Under the pieces are notes generated by a model. The model ran no database searches, had not been told where the DNA came from, and was given only the letters and a program-made list of their open reading frames with translations. 62,365 bases of DNA from Mycobacterium lehmannii. Its GTDB lineage: Bacteria; Actinomycetota; Actinomycetes; Mycobacteriales; Mycobacteriaceae. The DNA is taken from contig NZ_NKCN01000028.1 of the NCBI RefSeq assembly GCF_002245535.1, positions 1-62,365 of the forward strand, written 5' to 3'. Of this stretch, positions 1-8,738 are shown piece by piece. Each line of letters opens with the position of its first letter. The stretch's first letter is position 1. The position numbers were made by a program, and so were the translations under genes.

Positions 1-89
1 GGGTAACCCCCGGCCGGCGGGGGTGGCGGATACCCACCGGGAGGTGGAGGCGGGTTGTTTCCCGGTGGCTGGGGCGGTTGATCAGTCAT
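1..89 (-). CDS. Proline-rich N-terminus of an RDD-type membrane protein (partial)
   Basis: Only the first 29 or so codons lie in the window; the gene runs off the left edge. It opens with ATG at 89 and encodes MTDQPPQPPGNNPPPPPGGY followed by more Pro/Gly/Tyr. The opening MTDQPP and the GGYPPP units match the neighbouring gene at 107-715, so this is most likely a tandem paralogue (Pra-like) read in the same direction. The upstream stop is 17 bp away, which suggests one transcript. The RDD membrane part is outside the window, so the family is inferred from the paralogue. Confidence 0.6.
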   Translation of the reverse strand, partial: MTDQPPQPPGNNPPPPPGGYPPPPPAGGY

Positions 90-106
90 GTGACCTTCCC
101 GGTTGA

Positions 107-715
107 CTACAACGGTATGCAGACGGTGCTGATGAGTTTATCCGCAATGGTCTGCCGTTTGGCGTCCCACAGCGGGAACAGATAACCGACATAGCAGATC
201 GCGGCGTCGATGATGTGCGCCAGTTGTCGCACGACCGACATGCCGAAACCGATTGGCTGTCCGGTCTTTTCGCTGACAACCTTGAACTTCAGGATCGACT
301 TGCCGATGCTGGAACCGGTGGTGCCCTGGCGGTATCCGTAATTCCAGATCACGTATGCCAGAACGAGTATCGACGTAATGGTGACGGCCAGCTGGCCGAT
401 CGTGGAGGCGCCCGTCGCGCAGAACTCGCCGAGTTGGTACTCGGAACTGTCGGTGATACAAGCCGTTTCCTGGGTGCCGAGCAGCACCGCGTAACCGATG
501 CCTTGCAGGATGAAGATCGGGATCGAGTCGACCAGCCACGCCAACACGCGGGTGAACCATGACGTGTACGCCTCTTTCGGAAGCGATTGAAGCGGTTGCG
601 CCGGAGGTGGATAACCGGCGGCGGTCGTCGGCGGTGGATTGCCGCCCCCCGGCGCGGGTGGTGGATAACCGCCGGGCGGTGGCGGCGGATAGTCTGCGGG
701 CGGCTGATCGGTCAT
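107..715 (-). CDS. RDD family membrane protein, proline-rich antigen (Pra)-like
   Basis: 202 aa. Residues 1-45 are Pro/Gly/Tyr rich with repeated GGYPPP-type units. The rest is an RDD domain: membrane segments near residues 60-80 and 110-130, then the polar stretch GSSIGKSILKFKVV, typical of RDD proteins, and a last hydrophobic segment near 170-190. In M. tuberculosis the equivalent place beside cbs is held by Rv1078 (pra). RDD proteins are thought to be transporters or transporter partners, but the substrate cannot be read here. Start ATG at 715. It is followed by the partial paralogue at 1-89. Confidence 0.8.
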   Translation of the reverse strand: MTDQPPADYPPPPPGGYPPPAPGGGNPPPTTAAGYPPPAQPLQSLPKEAYTSWFTRVLAWLVDSIPIFILQGIGYAVLLGTQETACITDSSEYQLGEFCATGASTIGQLAVTITSILVLAYVIWNYGYRQGTTGSSIGKSILKFKVVSEKTGQPIGFGMSVVRQLAHIIDAAICYVGYLFPLWDAKRQTIADKLISTVCIPL

Positions 716-895
716 CGGACGACTCCAGTCTGCTTCTTAGCTGGGATCAAGCGTGCTTACATTACCGGAAAAGCGCTTTTGCGCAGGGTTTTCTACCCGG
801 AAAGCGAATGGCCGGGATTGGGTGTGCGCCCGCGACCGACGGGCGATGGGTCGGGGTGTTTTGCCAGGCTTGGTGGGCCCGATGACGGTGAGGCG

Positions 896-2296
896 CTAGC
901 GAACCCGGCGCTTGGATCCGTCGGACAGGAAACCGAGCAGGTCGTGGCGGGTCAGCACGCCGACGGGCTTACCCTCCTCGACCACCATCACCGCATCGCA
1001 TTCGCGAAGTTCTTTCGCTGCGGCGCTGACCAGTTCGCCGGCGCCGATCAGCGGCAGCGGCGGGCTCATGTGGTCGGCCACCGCGTCGGCGAGCTTCGCC
1101 CGACCCTCGAACACCGCGGAAAGCAGTTCGCGCTCGGATACGCTGCCCGCGACCTCCCCGGCCATCACCGGCGGTTCGGCACCGACGACGGGCATCTGCG
1201 AGACGCCGTATTCGCGCAGGATCCCGATGGCGTCGCGAACGGTCTCCGAGGGGTGAGTGTGCACCAGGTCGGGCAGCGCCCCCGATTTGCCGCGCAGCAC
1301 TTCGCCGACCGTCGACTCCTCCACCGACCCGTCCATCCGGCTACGCAAGAAGCCGTACGACGACATCCAGTCGTCGTTGAAAACCTTTGCGAGATAACCT
1401 CTTCCGCCGTCAGGCAACAGCACGACGACCAATGCGTCCGGGCCGGCCTGCTCGGCCACCTTGTTGGCGGCCACCACTGCCATACCGCATGACCCACCGA
1501 CGAGCAGCGCCTCTTCGCGAGCCAGCCTGCGCGTCATCTCGAACGAATCGGCATCCGACACCGCGATGATCTCGTCGGGCACCGCGGGGTCATAAGCCCT
1601 GGGCCAGAAGTCCTCGCCCACACCCTCCACCAGATACGGCCGTCCGGTACCGCCGGAGTACACCGAACCCTCCGGATCGGCGCCGATGACGCGCACCTTG
1701 CCGCCGGACACTTCCTTCAGGTAGCGACCGGCCCCGGTGATGGTGCCACCGGTGCCCACACCCGCGACGAAATGGGTGACCTTGCCGTCCGTGTCGGCCC
1801 AGATCTCCGGGCCGGTGGTCTCGTAGTGCGACTCGGGCCCCATCGGGTTGGAGTACTGGTCGGGCTTCCACGCACCGTCGATCTCTTCGACCAGCCGGTC
1901 GGAGACGCTGTAGTAGCTGTCGGGATGGTCGGGCGGCACAGCGGTGGGGCACACCACCACGTCGGCACCGTAGGCGCGCAGCACGTTTCGCTTGTCCTCG
2001 CCGACCTTGTCCGGGCACACGAAGATGCACTTGTAGCCGCGCTGCTGGGCGATCAACGCCAGCCCCACCCCGGTGTTCCCCGACGTCGGCTCGACGATCG
2101 TGCCGCCGGGCTTGAGTTCACCGCTGGCCTCGGCGGCGTCGATCATCTTGATCGCGATGCGGTCCTTGGAGCTGCCGCCCGGGTTGAGGTACTCGATCTT
2201 GGCCGCGACCATGCCCGCGCCCGGGGGAACAACAGAGTTCAGCTGTACCAGGGGGGTATTGCCGATGAGCTCACTGATGTGCCGGGCGATGCGCAT
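896..2296 (-). CDS. cbs: Cystathionine beta-synthase with C-terminal CBS pair
   Basis: 466 aa, the usual length for mycobacterial Cbs (Rv1077). The fold-type II PLP domain covers about residues 1-310. The PLP lysine is K44 in NPGGSSKDR, and the phosphate/substrate loop PTSGNTG is at about 70-76. Two CBS motifs follow at about 335-460, ending in VLTRHDLLGFLSDG. The enzyme condenses serine (or O-acetylserine-type substrates) with homocysteine to cystathionine in the cytosolic reverse transsulfuration pathway. Start ATG 2296 gives MRIARHISELIGNTP, the standard N-terminus. It lies directly downstream of lipU on the same strand (41 bp gap), as in H37Rv. Confidence 0.93.
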   Translation of the reverse strand: MRIARHISELIGNTPLVQLNSVVPPGAGMVAAKIEYLNPGGSSKDRIAIKMIDAAEASGELKPGGTIVEPTSGNTGVGLALIAQQRGYKCIFVCPDKVGEDKRNVLRAYGADVVVCPTAVPPDHPDSYYSVSDRLVEEIDGAWKPDQYSNPMGPESHYETTGPEIWADTDGKVTHFVAGVGTGGTITGAGRYLKEVSGGKVRVIGADPEGSVYSGGTGRPYLVEGVGEDFWPRAYDPAVPDEIIAVSDADSFEMTRRLAREEALLVGGSCGMAVVAANKVAEQAGPDALVVVLLPDGGRGYLAKVFNDDWMSSYGFLRSRMDGSVEESTVGEVLRGKSGALPDLVHTHPSETVRDAIGILREYGVSQMPVVGAEPPVMAGEVAGSVSERELLSAVFEGRAKLADAVADHMSPPLPLIGAGELVSAAAKELRECDAVMVVEEGKPVGVLTRHDLLGFLSDGSKRRVR

Positions 2297-2337
2297 GACT
2301 CCATCGTGTCAGGCGGCTTCCGCCCTCACCAGGTGGG

Positions 2338-3399
2338 CTACCAGGTGGCCTCGCGAATGTAGTCACCGATCTGGCGCAACGAGCGTTTCGCCTCGGGCAC
2401 GATCGGCGCCGCGATCTGGAACACGTGCATCTGCCCTGGCCAGACGCGGACTTCGACCGGCACACCCGCGGCCGCCAGCCGCCGCGCGGCCTTGCGCGCA
2501 TCGCTCACCAGCACCTCGGAGCCTGAGACGTGGATCAGTGTGCGGGGCAGCCCGGGTTCGATGTGGTCAAGCGGCTCGTAAACCTCTTCGGGCTGTCCGT
2601 CCTTTCGACCCCGCCGCGCCGCATCCTCGATCAGGTCGACGAGCGCGTGGAACGCCCGCGGCGGGAACATCGCGTCGGTGCGGATGTTCGGATGGTTGGC
2701 CCGCGCCTCGTTGTCGATCTCGAAGAGGGGCGACATCGTCACCATCGCGGCAGGTACCTCACCCTCGAGGCCTTCGCGCTGCAGGCGTTCGGCCAGGGCG
2801 AGCGCCAGGTAGCCACCCGCCGAGTCGCCGGCCAGGACGATCTGGTGGGGCTCATAACCGTGCAGGCGCAGCCACTGGTAGGCGTCGTAGCAGTCGTCGA
2901 TCGCCATGCCGACGGAGTGTTTGGGGATCATCCGGTAGTTGACCACCAGCACCGGGCAGTCGGCGTAGCCCGACAGCGCCTGCACCAGGCGGCCGTGCGA
3001 GTTGACCCCGCAGGTCAAGAATGCGCCGCCGTGCATATAGAGGATGACGCCGCGTTTGCCGTCGGCGGGAAGCACGCCGGGCGCCCGGACGAGTTGCGCG
3101 GTGCATTTCGGCAAAGAAATGGTGGCCCGAACGGTCCCGGGCGCCGGCCGCGCCGCTCGCGAGACGAAATCGATCAGACCCCAGGGCCACGGCAGCTTCG
3201 GCGCATAGCTTCCGATAGCCAGCGTGGGCCGAACAGTTAGCAGGGCCGCGAGCGATGCCAACCGGCCGCCCAGGCTCGGGCCGTCTTCGACGACCTCTAC
3301 CGGCGCGCCGTCGCTGACCGGGAACTTGCGCGGTTTACGCGCGTGAACAGGCGATACTCCGGGCCGGCGAACATGGCCGACCTTGCTCGGTGCGGTCAT
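2338..3399 (-). CDS. lipU: HSL-type alpha/beta hydrolase, LipU-like
   Basis: 353 aa. Hormone-sensitive-lipase group: oxyanion motif HGGAF at about residues 123-127, nucleophile S193 in GDSAGG, acid in the HVSGSEVLVSDARKAA stretch, and histidine in GQMHVFQ. It hydrolyses carboxyl esters, probably short or medium acyl chains; the natural substrate is unknown. ATG 3399 is chosen over GTG 3408 because a strong GGAGGGGG lies 9-16 bases upstream. Position next to cbs and divergent from the GDSL gene matches Rv1076. No signal peptide is obvious. Confidence 0.85.
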   Translation of the reverse strand: MTAPSKVGHVRRPGVSPVHARKPRKFPVSDGAPVEVVEDGPSLGGRLASLAALLTVRPTLAIGSYAPKLPWPWGLIDFVSRAARPAPGTVRATISLPKCTAQLVRAPGVLPADGKRGVILYMHGGAFLTCGVNSHGRLVQALSGYADCPVLVVNYRMIPKHSVGMAIDDCYDAYQWLRLHGYEPHQIVLAGDSAGGYLALALAERLQREGLEGEVPAAMVTMSPLFEIDNEARANHPNIRTDAMFPPRAFHALVDLIEDAARRGRKDGQPEEVYEPLDHIEPGLPRTLIHVSGSEVLVSDARKAARRLAAAGVPVEVRVWPGQMHVFQIAAPIVPEAKRSLRQIGDYIREATW

Positions 3400-3605
3400 T
3401 ACAACCACCCCCTCCGACGTTTCAAGCCGCCGTAGTGCTGAGTACGCCTAATTTTCTGGACGTGACTCGCGTCTTAGCTTGACACTCTACGTTCGTTTCA
3501 ACAATCAGTGAGTCATATTCGATACCGGAGTTGATACCGCAATGTGACCCCTTATCGCTTCTCGCCACGCGGATAGCCCCGGAAAACCCACTTAAACTTG
3601 CCTGC

Positions 3606-4568
3606 GTGGGCACACCGCGACGGACGACCACCATCGCCTTCGCCACCGCGGCCACGCTCGGCTCGGTCGGTTCGGCCTACATCGGCGCGCGGAACCTGCT
3701 CATCGGGCAGGCCGACCAGGCCCGCCGCGTCATCCCGCAGGCGTGGGACATCCCGCCCCGCGCCGACGGTGTCTACGCACCCGGCGGCGGCCCCGTCGAG
3801 CGCTGGCGCCGCGACGTGCCGTTCGACCTGCACCTGATGGTCTTCGGCGACTCCACCGCGACCGGTTATGGCGCCTCCACCGCCGAGGAGGTGCCCGGAG
3901 TCCTACTCGCGCGGGGTTTGGCCGAGGTCTCCGGAAAGCGGATCCGGCTGAGCACCAAGGCGATCGTCGGGGCGACGTCGAAGGGACTGTCGGGCCAGAT
4001 CGACGCGATGTTCGTCGCGGGCCCACCGCCCGACGCCGCGGTGATCATGATCGGCGCCAACGACATCACCCGGCCGAACGGCATCCGACCGTCGGCGCGC
4101 CGACTGGGAAAGGCGGTGCGTCGGTTGCGGGCCGCGGGCGCCGTCGTGGTGGTGGGCACCTGCCCTGATTTCGGCGTCATCACCGCGATACCGCAGCCCC
4201 TGCGCGCGGTGACACGCAGCCGCGGCCTTCAGCTGGCCCGGGTTCAGACGGCTGCGGTGCGAGCCGAGGGCGGGGTTCCCGTGCCGCTGGCCGACCTGCT
4301 GGCGCCGCACTTTCGGTCCACCCCCGACGTGCTGTTCTCCCCCGACATGTTCCACCCGTCGGGCGCGGGTTATGCGCTGGCAGCCAACCAACTGCTGCCC
4401 GCGCTGTGTAATGCGTTGAGCGACTGGCTCGGTGGCGCGGCGCCGGAGTTACCGTGGCGGACGCGCTCGGGTGAGGGCTTCGCGCTGCTGGCCCGGGTGG
4501 GCGGATTCAGCAGGCTGTGGCGGCGGTCGACCGGGGTCCCCGCACCCATCGTGGCGTCCGCGAGCTAG
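3606..4568 (+). CDS. SGNH/GDSL-type hydrolase, probably exported (Rv1075c-like)
   Basis: 320 aa from GTG 3606. Starting there gives a short basic N-terminus followed by a hydrophobic segment (TIAFATAATLGSVGSAYIGA) that could be a signal anchor; the frame is open for 25 more codons upstream but that stretch looks non-coding. SGNH blocks are clear: block I FGDSTATGYGA with the catalytic Ser, block III GANDITRP, and block V SPDMFHPSGAGY with the Asp/His pair. This predicts an esterase or carbohydrate deacetylase acting at the envelope. It sits between lipU and fadA3, as Rv1075c does. Confidence 0.85.
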   Translation: MGTPRRTTTIAFATAATLGSVGSAYIGARNLLIGQADQARRVIPQAWDIPPRADGVYAPGGGPVERWRRDVPFDLHLMVFGDSTATGYGASTAEEVPGVLLARGLAEVSGKRIRLSTKAIVGATSKGLSGQIDAMFVAGPPPDAAVIMIGANDITRPNGIRPSARRLGKAVRRLRAAGAVVVVGTCPDFGVITAIPQPLRAVTRSRGLQLARVQTAAVRAEGGVPVPLADLLAPHFRSTPDVLFSPDMFHPSGAGYALAANQLLPALCNALSDWLGGAAPELPWRTRSGEGFALLARVGGFSRLWRRSTGVPAPIVASAS

Positions 4569-4602
4569 GTTCTCCTCATAGCCGTCAATGCGAGGAGACA
4601 CC

Positions 4603-5820
4603 ATGCCTGAAGCCGTCATTGTCGCGACCGCGCGGTCGCCGATCGGCCGCGCCGCCAAGGGTTCACTGGTCGACATCCGTCCCGACGACCTGGCCGCGCA
4701 GATGGTGCGCGCGGCGCTGGACAAGGTGCCCGCACTGGATCCGCGGGAAATCGACGACCTGATCATGGGCTGCGGCCAGCCCGCAGGCGAGGCCGGATTC
4801 AACGTCGGCAGGGCGGTGGCCGTGCAGCTCGGCTACGACTTCCTGCCGGGCACGACGGTGAACCGCTACTGCTCGTCGTCGCTGCAGACCACGCGCATGG
4901 CGTTCCACGCGATCAAGGCCGGCGAGGGACATGCGTTCATTTCGGCTGGCGTGGAGACGGTTTCGCGGTTCCCGAAGGGTACGGCGGACGGTTGGCCCGA
5001 CAGCAAGAACCCGTTGTTCGCCGACGCGATGAGCCGCTCGGATCAGGCGGCCGCCGGTGCCGAGGAGTGGCACGACCCGCGCGAGGACGGCTTGCTGCCG
5101 GACGTCTACATCGCGATGGGCCAGACCGCCGAAAACGTCGCGCTGTACACGGGCATCAGCCGCGAGGACCAGGACCACTGGGGTGTTCGGTCGCAGAACC
5201 GCGCCGAGGAGGCCATCAAGAACGGCTTCTTCGAGCGCGAGATCGTCCCGGTGACTCTGCCCGACGGAACCGTCGTCTCCACCGATGATGGTCCTCGGGC
5301 CGGGACCACCTACGAGAAGATCAGCCAACTCAAGCCGGTGTTCCGGCCGAACGGCACCGTGACCGCCGGCAACGCCTGCCCACTCAACGACGGCGCCGCC
5401 GCGTTGATCGTCATGTCGGACACCAAGGCTCGCGAGCTGGGTCTGACGCCGCTGGCGCGTGTCGTGTCGACGGGAGTGAGCGGGCTGTCGCCGGAGATCA
5501 TGGGTCTCGGCCCGATCGAGGCGACGAAGAAGGCGCTGGCCAACGCCGGCATGTCGATCGGCGATATCGACCTCTACGAGATCAATGAGGCCTTCGCGGT
5601 GCAGGTGCTCGGCTCGGCGCGCGAACTGGGCATGGACGAGGACAAGCTCAACGTCTCGGGTGGTGCGATCGCACTGGGCCATCCGTTCGGCATGACCGGC
5701 GCGCGGATCACCGCGACACTGCTGAACAACCTGACGACCCACGACAAGACGTTCGGCCTCGAGACGATGTGTGTCGGCGGCGGCCAGGGCATGGCGATGG
5801 TGATCGAGCGGCTGTCCTAG
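4603..5820 (+). CDS. fadA3: Acetyl-CoA acetyltransferase (thiolase), FadA3-like
   Basis: 405 aa thiolase. The nucleophilic cysteine is C90 in NRYCSSSLQT, the catalytic His is in GGAIALGHPFG, and the second cysteine is in MCVGGGQG near the C-terminus. It interconverts two acetyl-CoA with acetoacetyl-CoA or cleaves longer 3-ketoacyl-CoA in beta-oxidation. ATG 4603 is preceded by CGAGGAG and yields the family N-terminus MPEAVIVATARSPIG; an ATG five codons earlier lacks a ribosome site. Synteny matches Rv1074c. A strong hairpin terminator follows. Confidence 0.92.
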   Translation: MPEAVIVATARSPIGRAAKGSLVDIRPDDLAAQMVRAALDKVPALDPREIDDLIMGCGQPAGEAGFNVGRAVAVQLGYDFLPGTTVNRYCSSSLQTTRMAFHAIKAGEGHAFISAGVETVSRFPKGTADGWPDSKNPLFADAMSRSDQAAAGAEEWHDPREDGLLPDVYIAMGQTAENVALYTGISREDQDHWGVRSQNRAEEAIKNGFFEREIVPVTLPDGTVVSTDDGPRAGTTYEKISQLKPVFRPNGTVTAGNACPLNDGAAALIVMSDTKARELGLTPLARVVSTGVSGLSPEIMGLGPIEATKKALANAGMSIGDIDLYEINEAFAVQVLGSARELGMDEDKLNVSGGAIALGHPFGMTGARITATLLNNLTTHDKTFGLETMCVGGGQGMAMVIERLS

Positions 5821-5845
5821 CCCGCGAAGAGCCCGCGAAAACGAA

Positions 5846-5874
5846 AAGGCCCGGCACATTTCGTGCCGGGCCTT
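5846..5874. terminator. Bidirectional hairpin terminator
   Basis: A perfect 12-bp inverted repeat (5846-5857 with 5863-5874) with a 5-base loop lies between the convergent fadA3 and YccA-like genes. No long T-run follows, which is normal for mycobacterial terminators. Confidence 0.8.
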
Positions 5875-5886
5875 CTCGTCAAGCTG

Positions 5887-6744
5887 CTAATCGCTTTGGA
5901 AGTACGACAGCAGTCGCAGGATCTCGATGTACAGCCAGACCAGCGTGACGGTCAGGCCGAGCGCAACGCCCCACGCCGCCTTCTCCGGTGCACCGGCGCG
6001 GATCATCTGATCGGCCGAATCGAAGTCGATCAGGAAGCTGAACGCGGCCAGGCCGATGCAGACCAGCGAGAAGATGATCGCGATCGGACCACCGGCGCGC
6101 AGGCCCATGCCCTCGCCGCCGCCGACACCGAACATCGCCAGCACCAGGTTGCCGAGCATGAGCACCAGGACACCGAATAGGCCGGCGACGATCATGCGGG
6201 TGAACTTCGGGGTGACGCGGATGGCGCCGGTCTTGTAGACGACGAGCATGCCGAAGAACACGCCGAACGTGGCGAGCACCGCCTGGGTGATCAGCGCGCC
6301 CGCGCTGCCGCCCGCGATCTCGACGCTCCTACCGAACACCCACGAGATGGCGCCCAGGAAAAGGCCCTCCAGGCCCGCGTAGCTCAAGACGATCGCGGGG
6401 TTGTCCTGCTTGCGACCGAAGGTGGCCACCAGGACCAACACCAGGCCGCCGATCGCGCCGACCATCGCCAGCGGAAGGGCAACAGCCGGGTTCACCGCCG
6501 CCAGGAAGTAGGTGACGACTGCGACGGCCGCCAACACCGCCAGCGTGACGCCGGTCTTGGTGACGACATCGTCGATGGTCATCGGGCGGGCAACGCCGGC
6601 CTGGCGCTGCTCCGGGTACTGCGTCACATAGGGGTCGGCGTGAACCGCCTGCGTACCGTAGCCGGCGGCCCCGGTACCGAACTGCGCATATCCGCCCTGC
6701 GACTTTGGCAGGGATCGAAATACGGGGTTGCTGGATTCCCGCAC
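5887..6744 (-). CDS. Bax inhibitor-1/YccA family membrane protein
   Basis: 285 aa with a cytosolic Tyr/Gln/Gly-rich N-terminus (about 1-60) and seven hydrophobic segments from about residue 70 to 280. The C-terminal part holds the acidic LIDFDSADQMI stretch and a final segment typical of the BI-1 superfamily, whose members can act as pH-sensitive cation (Ca2+) leak channels. The H37Rv counterpart by position is Rv1072. Start GTG 6744 has GAGAGG upstream. Its role here is inferred from family only. Confidence 0.85.
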   Translation of the reverse strand: MRESSNPVFRSLPKSQGGYAQFGTGAAGYGTQAVHADPYVTQYPEQRQAGVARPMTIDDVVTKTGVTLAVLAAVAVVTYFLAAVNPAVALPLAMVGAIGGLVLVLVATFGRKQDNPAIVLSYAGLEGLFLGAISWVFGRSVEIAGGSAGALITQAVLATFGVFFGMLVVYKTGAIRVTPKFTRMIVAGLFGVLVLMLGNLVLAMFGVGGGEGMGLRAGGPIAIIFSLVCIGLAAFSFLIDFDSADQMIRAGAPEKAAWGVALGLTVTLVWLYIEILRLLSYFQSD

Positions 6745-6909
6745 CGTGGGTTCCTCTCCTGATGATGTCGATCGTCAATCGGCGAACACACCGTCAACGA
6801 ATCATGTCCCTGGTCGGTTCCCGGCCGTGCCGATCACTTTCCCAGCTGGTTCACAAGAAACCCTACCCAAAGCGTTCGCAGGTCGGGCAACGTTCTACAT
6901 TGCATACTC

Positions 6910-7959
6910 GTGGGCGAAAACGAGGATGTCCTAGTAACCGTTGACCGCGGCGTCGGCCTGATCACCCTCAACCGGCCCAAGGCCATCAATTCGCTGAACC
7001 ACTCCATGGTCACCGCGATGTCGCGTGTGCTGGCCGAATGGGCCCACGACGATGCCGTCACCGCCGTCATCGTCGACGGCGCCGGCGAACGCGGCCTGTG
7101 CGCGGGCGGCGACATCGTCGCGCTCTATCACAGCGCCAGGGCCGAGGGACCTGACAAAGGACGTGAAGCGCGCCTGTTCTGGTACGACGAATACCTGCTC
7201 AACGCCCAGATCGGCCGGTTCACCAAACCGTATGTCGCCCTGATGGACGGCATCGTGATGGGCGGCGGCGTCGGGGTCAGCGCCCACGGCAGCGTGCGCG
7301 TCGTCACCGACACCACCAAGATGGCGATGCCGGAGGTCGGCATCGGCTTCGTCCCCGACGTCGGCGGCACGCTCATCCTGTCGCACGCACCCGGGCTGCT
7401 CGGCTACCACGCCGCGCTCACGGGCGCGAACTTCGACGGCGCCGACGCGATCGCGATGGGATTCGCCGACCACTTCGTACCCCACGATAAGCTCGCCGAC
7501 TTCAAGGCCGCGGTCCTCGCGGACGGGATCAATGACGCACTGGCCGCCCATGCCGTCGAGCCACCGCCGAGTAACCTTCTGCGGCAACGCGAATGGATCG
7601 ACCGGTGCTATGCCGGTGAGACCGTCCTCGACATCGTCGCCGCGCTGCGCGGTCACGACGACGCGGCTGCCGGCGAGGCGGGCGATCTCATCGAGAGCCG
7701 CTCGCCCGTCTCGGTTTCCGTCGCGCTCGAAGCGCTGCGCCGCGCCGCGAAACTCGACACACTCGAAGACGTGCTGCGCCAGGAGTACCGGACCTCGTGC
7801 GGGGCGCTGCGCTCCCACGACTTCGTCGAGGGTATCCGCGCCCAGGTTGTCGACAAGGACCGCAATCCGAAATGGTCGCCCGCCTCGTTGGCGGCGGTCA
7901 CCACAGCCGACGTGGAGGATTACTTCGCGCCGGCCGATCGCGAACTGGAGTTCTCATGA
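6910..7959 (+). CDS. echA9: 3-hydroxyisobutyryl-CoA hydrolase, EchA9-like
   Basis: 349 aa crotonase-fold protein, longer than ordinary enoyl-CoA hydratases and with the hydrolase pattern GLCAGGDIVALYHSAR and MPEVGIGFVPDVGGT. It probably hydrolyses 3-hydroxyisobutyryl-CoA in valine degradation. Start GTG 6910: no Shine-Dalgarno, but TACATT at 6896-6901 sits 8 bases upstream, which suggests a leaderless transcript. The stop overlaps the echA8 start (ATGA, 7956-7959), so the two are translationally coupled, as Rv1071c-Rv1070c are in H37Rv. Confidence 0.9.
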   Translation: MGENEDVLVTVDRGVGLITLNRPKAINSLNHSMVTAMSRVLAEWAHDDAVTAVIVDGAGERGLCAGGDIVALYHSARAEGPDKGREARLFWYDEYLLNAQIGRFTKPYVALMDGIVMGGGVGVSAHGSVRVVTDTTKMAMPEVGIGFVPDVGGTLILSHAPGLLGYHAALTGANFDGADAIAMGFADHFVPHDKLADFKAAVLADGINDALAAHAVEPPPSNLLRQREWIDRCYAGETVLDIVAALRGHDDAAAGEAGDLIESRSPVSVSVALEALRRAAKLDTLEDVLRQEYRTSCGALRSHDFVEGIRAQVVDKDRNPKWSPASLAAVTTADVEDYFAPADRELEFS

Positions 7960-8732
7960 CCGACTACGACACCATTATTGTCACGCGTGACGACCGTGTC
8001 GCGACCATCACGCTGAACCGGCCGAAGGCACTCAACGCGCTCAACAGCCAGGTGATGGACGAAGTCACCTCCGCGGCAGCCGAATTGGACAACGATCCGG
8101 CGATCGGCGCCATCATCATCACCGGCAACGAGAAGGCGTTCGCCGCGGGAGCCGACATCAAGGAGATGGCGAGCCTGTCGTTCGCGGACGTCTTCGCCAG
8201 CGACTTCTTCGCAGCCTGGGGTTCGTTCGCCGCCACCCGCACCCCCACGATCGCGGCCGTCGCCGGCTATGCGCTCGGCGGTGGCTGCGAGTTGGCGATG
8301 ATGTGCGATCTGCTGATCGCCGCCGACACCGCGAAATTCGGCCAGCCCGAGATCAAGCTCGGTGTGCTGCCCGGCATGGGCGGCTCGCAGCGGCTGACCC
8401 GCGCCATCGGCAAGGCCAAGGCCATGGACCTGATCCTCACCGGGCGCAACATGGGCGCCGAGGAGGCCGAACGCGCGGGCCTGGTGTCGCGGGTGGTGCC
8501 CGCCGACACACTGCTCGACGAGGCCAACGCGGTCGCCAAGACCATCGCCGGAATGTCGCTGTCGGCGTCGCGGATGGCGAAGGAGGCCGTCAACCGTGCC
8601 TTCGAATCGACTCTGGCCGAGGGCCTTCTGTACGAGCGCAGGCTGTTCCACTCGGCGTTCGCGACCGACGACCAGACCGAGGGCATGAACGCGTTCACCG
8701 AGAAGCGCCCACCGGCCTTCCGCCACCGTTAA
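7956..8732 (+). CDS. echA8: Enoyl-CoA hydratase, EchA8-like
   Basis: 258 aa, the classic length of short-chain enoyl-CoA hydratase (crotonase). Oxyanion-hole segments are ITGNEKAFAAGADIKEMA and the YALGGGCELAMMCDL stretch; the two catalytic glutamates fall in GGGCELA and in QPEIKLGVLPGMGG. It hydrates trans-2-enoyl-CoA in beta-oxidation. ATG 7956 overlaps the echA9 stop by 4 bases. Together with echA9 and fadA3 it makes this stretch an acyl-CoA degradation neighbourhood. Confidence 0.93.
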   Translation: MTDYDTIIVTRDDRVATITLNRPKALNALNSQVMDEVTSAAAELDNDPAIGAIIITGNEKAFAAGADIKEMASLSFADVFASDFFAAWGSFAATRTPTIAAVAGYALGGGCELAMMCDLLIAADTAKFGQPEIKLGVLPGMGGSQRLTRAIGKAKAMDLILTGRNMGAEEAERAGLVSRVVPADTLLDEANAVAKTIAGMSLSASRMAKEAVNRAFESTLAEGLLYERRLFHSAFATDDQTEGMNAFTEKRPPAFRHR

Positions 8733-8738
8733 TCTGCG

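Noticed and set aside
3479..3484. TTGACA as a -35 for the GDSL hydrolase gene
   Set aside because: No acceptable -10 lies 16-19 bp downstream, and the gene starts 120 bp further on.
4663..5859. 398-codon open frame antisense to fadA3
   Set aside because: Arg/His-rich shadow typical of GC-rich coding DNA; fadA3 on the other strand has all thiolase motifs.
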